From: an uncultured Prevotella sp.
Lineage (GTDB): Bacteria; Bacteroidota; Bacteroidia; Bacteroidales; Bacteroidaceae
Direction: 5' to 3'
Assembly (NCBI GenBank): GCA_946415755.1
Contig: CAMKTS010000021.1
Location: 1-54,652, forward strand
DNA: 54,652 nt
Shown here: piece after piece, positions 53,201-54,652 of the stretch
Layout of the letters: every line of letters starts with the position of its first letter
Position numbering within the stretch: position 1 is the first letter of the stretch
Position numbers and translations under genes: made by a program
The notes under the pieces: generated by a model
Database searches by the model: none
What the model was told of the DNA's origin: nothing
What the model saw: only the letters and a program-made list of their open reading frames with translations

Positions 53201-53468
53201 TCTGCACAACAACAAGCTGATGCGGGTGACTTCTGGAAGCATTCCTGCGTGGAGGGCTTTCATAGCACCAGATTATGAGGGAGCAGTAGCACGCGAGCTG
53301 GCTATCGTATTCGGCGACAGCACTAACGGCATCAACGGTCTTACTGTCAATACCGATGACGATACGGCCAACGACAGCTGGTATACACTGGACGGACGCA
53401 GGCTGCAGCAGAAACCTGCAAAGAAGGGACTCTATATCAAGAACGGACAGAAGTTCCTGGTGAAGTAA
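50256..53468 (+). CDS. large secreted Ig-like repeat protein 2
   Basis: 1070 residues. Signal peptide KYVIALAFMLLLSQGTWA. The N-terminal module with TLTVTPAYGYYVT-like and DPSGVTQYELTMPADGSDV segments is shared with the third gene. A GGVQVSQFNAADVL unit, as in protein 1, follows, then three chitobiase-C-like modules (PTFTPAGGTYDAEQAV; PTISHASDTYNG), Ig-like repeats (SSDEDVATVDAETGEV) and the common C-terminal block (WASYYNVEESLNLPEG ... SWYTLDGRRL, KKGLYIKNGQKF). Gap to gene 1 is 12 bp, so they are co-transcribed. Confidence 0.85.
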   Translation: MMKHKIKYVIALAFMLLLSQGTWADPAVTIIKQLNGEAVATTSPGEVTPVIENGKCILTVTPAYGYYVTSEYITAYSVVTGNVAQAPQRRSPNMDNDPITVTAIGDQSDPSGVTQYELTMPADGSDVEVTVNFQTTVMYDIYIGGVQVSQFNAADVLKDGHVSFDVESNTLTLNGATVATEAGNGIDSYIDELTIHLVGNSTMNHQIWMSNGAKKLKFTTSDETPGKLAFASDVTNPYEASGVSSWSNATYQNGLTLRRNADNAYIIALDMPTPNLANSTGKIFFPGATFALAIESDNAGDFDIYYSIGNGVATKYTEPFTIEGTSNATIYAYSIYRQYATDADYKSNTHSFLIRRVDKPTFTPAGGTYDAEQAVKLENLPDNISANTYPQVWYYLGENETDSVQVTSAEQDIPVTESTKVCVYFIDEDSGKVYKSEAVQAEYTIRQEPGYHFSTSQTGDSYYSSGSTVYNLKYGEENTLPWLINVPQGMTITYASEDEDVATISETGAITLTGAGHVWLSASNEATEAYQAHTERIRLEIRPTDPQASLVEGAYFTGQKLTLIPTVGNGDIYYSYGDNGEKTLYTENEEIELPKGVYEFYTRTRCVTEADNSETDYMESDGNSHRYYCVYDEPTISHASDTYNGTIEVEITNLPEEGLFPVTAYYYFDDDENNAVAYTAGTKIPVEASKKLNVYLYVEGDSDKKYKTEVLERQYVIRQNAGLAFSAQSATYTIGGENNPDMPALQNENELDVTYESSDEDVATVDAETGEVTPVGVGITTITASSPQTATLQAGEASYMLTVKKNLAHESITVTVDDAIFTGEALEPEVTVMDGETDITEYVNVTYSNNVEPGEATVTITPNTQLETNFYVGETTQTFNISYRTLEIGKDVTFASGQAWASYYNVEESLNLPEGYMAYIVTAVSETAATVKAINYIPVDVPVFIEKDATVTTTENSSAEGNLLVGTTESTPVSSIPGVVYGLHNNKLMRVTSGSIPAWRAFIAPDYEGAVARELAIVFGDSTNGINGLTVNTDDDTANDSWYTLDGRRLQQKPAKKGLYIKNGQKFLVK

Positions 53469-53499
53469 GAGAAGAATGGTTATTAACAAGAAATAAGAT

Positions 53500-54652
53500 A
53501 TGCGAAATATGAAACAGTATATGAACAAAGTCATAACCATCGCTGCCGCCTTGCTGCTGACCGCTGTAGGAGCAAGGGCTGGCGAAGTGATAATCAAGAT
53601 TACTCCAGAAAACAGTGACTGTATGGTGGAAGCCTCGCAGGCAGCACCGGGTGCTACCTGTACGCTGACGGTGACACCGGCTGGCGGCTATTATCTGACA
53701 GCAGATAACCTGACGGCAGTCACTACGCTGGCTGGTGGGGGCGTGCAGGCTCCAACGAACAGAACGGGTGGCATCGACATCGGTGGCGATGCCATAGCGA
53801 TTACGGCTACCAATAAGGATGCCGATCCCAGTGGTGTGACAACCTATACGTTTGTGATGCCCACTGACGAGGACGTGAATGTGGAGGTGACGGCAGCGTT
53901 TCAGACGCTGATAGAAATCAATCCTACTGTCAAGCTGCAAGGATGGACGTTTGGTGAAGAACCCAACACACCTGTGGTTACTGGTAATCCTGGTGGTGGT
54001 GAGGAGACATTCACCTACGCCGTGAAGGGCGGCACTGCTTTTACTGATGCCGTTCCAGAGAATGCCGGTGAGTATACCGTCAAGGCTTCTGTAGCTGCCG
54101 CCCTGCAATATGCTGCGGGTGAGGCTACCGCCGAGTTTACGATTGGCAAGGCTGCCGCTGAGATTACGAAGGCTCCTGCTGCAGCCACCAACCTTGAATA
54201 TACTGGTGCTGCCCAGACGCTGATTGTTGCCGGTGAGGCCACAGGCGGTGAGCTTCAGTACAAGCTTGGCGATAACGGCACTTATGCAACAACGCTTCCC
54301 TCTGCAACTGCAGCAGGCAAGTATACCGTCTACTATAGGGTAATCGGCGATGCCAACCACGACGATGTTGCTGAAGCCTCTATAGAGGTAACCATCGGCA
54401 AGGCCGCCGCAAGCATTACGAAAGCTCCCGCTGCTGCCACCAACCTGGTATATACTGGTTCTGCCCAGACACTGATTGTTGCCGGTGAGGCTGCAGGCGG
54501 TGAGCTTCAGTACAAGCTGGGTGCTGACGGCACCTATGCAACAACGCTTCCCTCTGCAACCGCAGCAAGCAAGTATACCGTCTACTATAAGGTAGTCGGC
54601 GATGCCAACCACAACGACGTTGCCGAAGCCTCTGTCGAGGTTACTATCGGCA
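53500..54652 (+). CDS. large secreted repeat protein 3 (cut by window end)
   Basis: The reading frame is open from ATG 53500 to the last base and the end lies outside. The product has a signal peptide (KVITIAAALLLTAVGARA). The N-terminal module (ITPENSDCMVEASQ; DPSGVTTYTFVMPTDEDV) is paralogous to that of protein 2. An YTVKAS strand follows, then tandem 84-residue Ig/MBG-like repeats that begin IGKAAAEITKAPAAATNL. At least two complete repeats and the start of a third are in the window. Third member of the same operon, 31 bp after gene 2. Confidence 0.85.
   Translation, partial: MRNMKQYMNKVITIAAALLLTAVGARAGEVIIKITPENSDCMVEASQAAPGATCTLTVTPAGGYYLTADNLTAVTTLAGGGVQAPTNRTGGIDIGGDAIAITATNKDADPSGVTTYTFVMPTDEDVNVEVTAAFQTLIEINPTVKLQGWTFGEEPNTPVVTGNPGGGEETFTYAVKGGTAFTDAVPENAGEYTVKASVAAALQYAAGEATAEFTIGKAAAEITKAPAAATNLEYTGAAQTLIVAGEATGGELQYKLGDNGTYATTLPSATAAGKYTVYYRVIGDANHDDVAEASIEVTIGKAAASITKAPAAATNLVYTGSAQTLIVAGEAAGGELQYKLGADGTYATTLPSATAASKYTVYYKVVGDANHNDVAEASVEVTIG
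54142..54652 (+). repeat. 252-bp tandem coding repeats
   Basis: Units start at 54142, 54394 and 54646, an exact 252-bp (84-codon) period, with high DNA identity between units 1 and 2. They continue beyond the window. Confidence 0.9.

Noticed and set aside
51900..54612. Long minus-strand open frames (565 and 391 codons) opposite the secreted repeat proteins
   Set aside because: They mirror repetitive plus-strand genes with signal peptides; codon bias and repeats keep the opposite frame open.

Overview
The window reads as a chromosomal segment of a Bacteroidales bacterium, most likely Prevotella or a close relative. Evidence: at least fifteen promoters carry the Bacteroidetes -7 box TAnnTTTG; there is a short Bacteroidetes-type SecG and LptE, a periplasmic propeller sensor of the hybrid two-component type, a LytTR-regulated MacAB-TolC pump, and secreted proteins with C-terminal tails typical of Prevotella exports. 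No rRNA, tRNA, CRISPR array, transposase or integrase was seen.

Layout. (1) 1-7060, accessory: a DUF4143 ATPase preceded by a 33-bp-phased repeat array, converging on a two-gene BrxF-BrxC/DUF6079-like pair that sits behind a ~375-nt structured leader with its own promoter and terminator. Behind it lie a 70-bp inverted repeat enclosing 11-bp and 21-bp minisatellites and a decayed gene. (2) 7069-12388, core envelope operon read leftward: rlmN, pdxA, sigma-54 activator, lptE, TPR protein, secG. (3) 12501-17484: a fused glycosyltransferase/HIT-like/SpoIID protein followed by an AmpG-type permease, probably serving peptidoglycan turnover. (4) 17743-19292: a lipoprotein and a serine acetyltransferase. 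(5) 19374-25720, one leftward operon: tolC, macA, macB ATPase, macB permease, LytS-type kinase, LytTR regulator. (6) 26059-30940: ribE, a possible structured RNA, a kinase-less propeller sensor, glyA. (7) 31114-35797: secreted subtilisin-like protease, dipeptidase, a small membrane protein and an OmpH/Skp-like lipoprotein. (8) 35828-39616: a DEAD-box helicase carrying repeat-derived in-frame inserts, then serC-serA. (9) 39640-45600, accessory/defence: the 3' end of serA plus its terminator is present twice; the copies bracket a GNAT-acetyltransferase toxin-like pair, and the second is followed by MntA-HepT. A type II restriction-modification pair (C5 methyltransferase, HNH endonuclease) follows, behind a second long structured leader that shares hairpins with the first. 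(10) 46476-end: three consecutive paralogous secreted repeat proteins, the last cut by the window edge.

The most interesting signal is the pair of long promoter-to-terminator leader RNAs. They share two consecutive hairpins and a loop motif, and one precedes the BREX-like pair while the other precedes the restriction-modification pair. This suggests a common RNA-based control of defence genes. The second is the serA-tail duplication, which looks like a recombination hotspot for toxin-antitoxin cassettes. The third is a 97-bp element that is both coding (inside the helicase) and intergenic.
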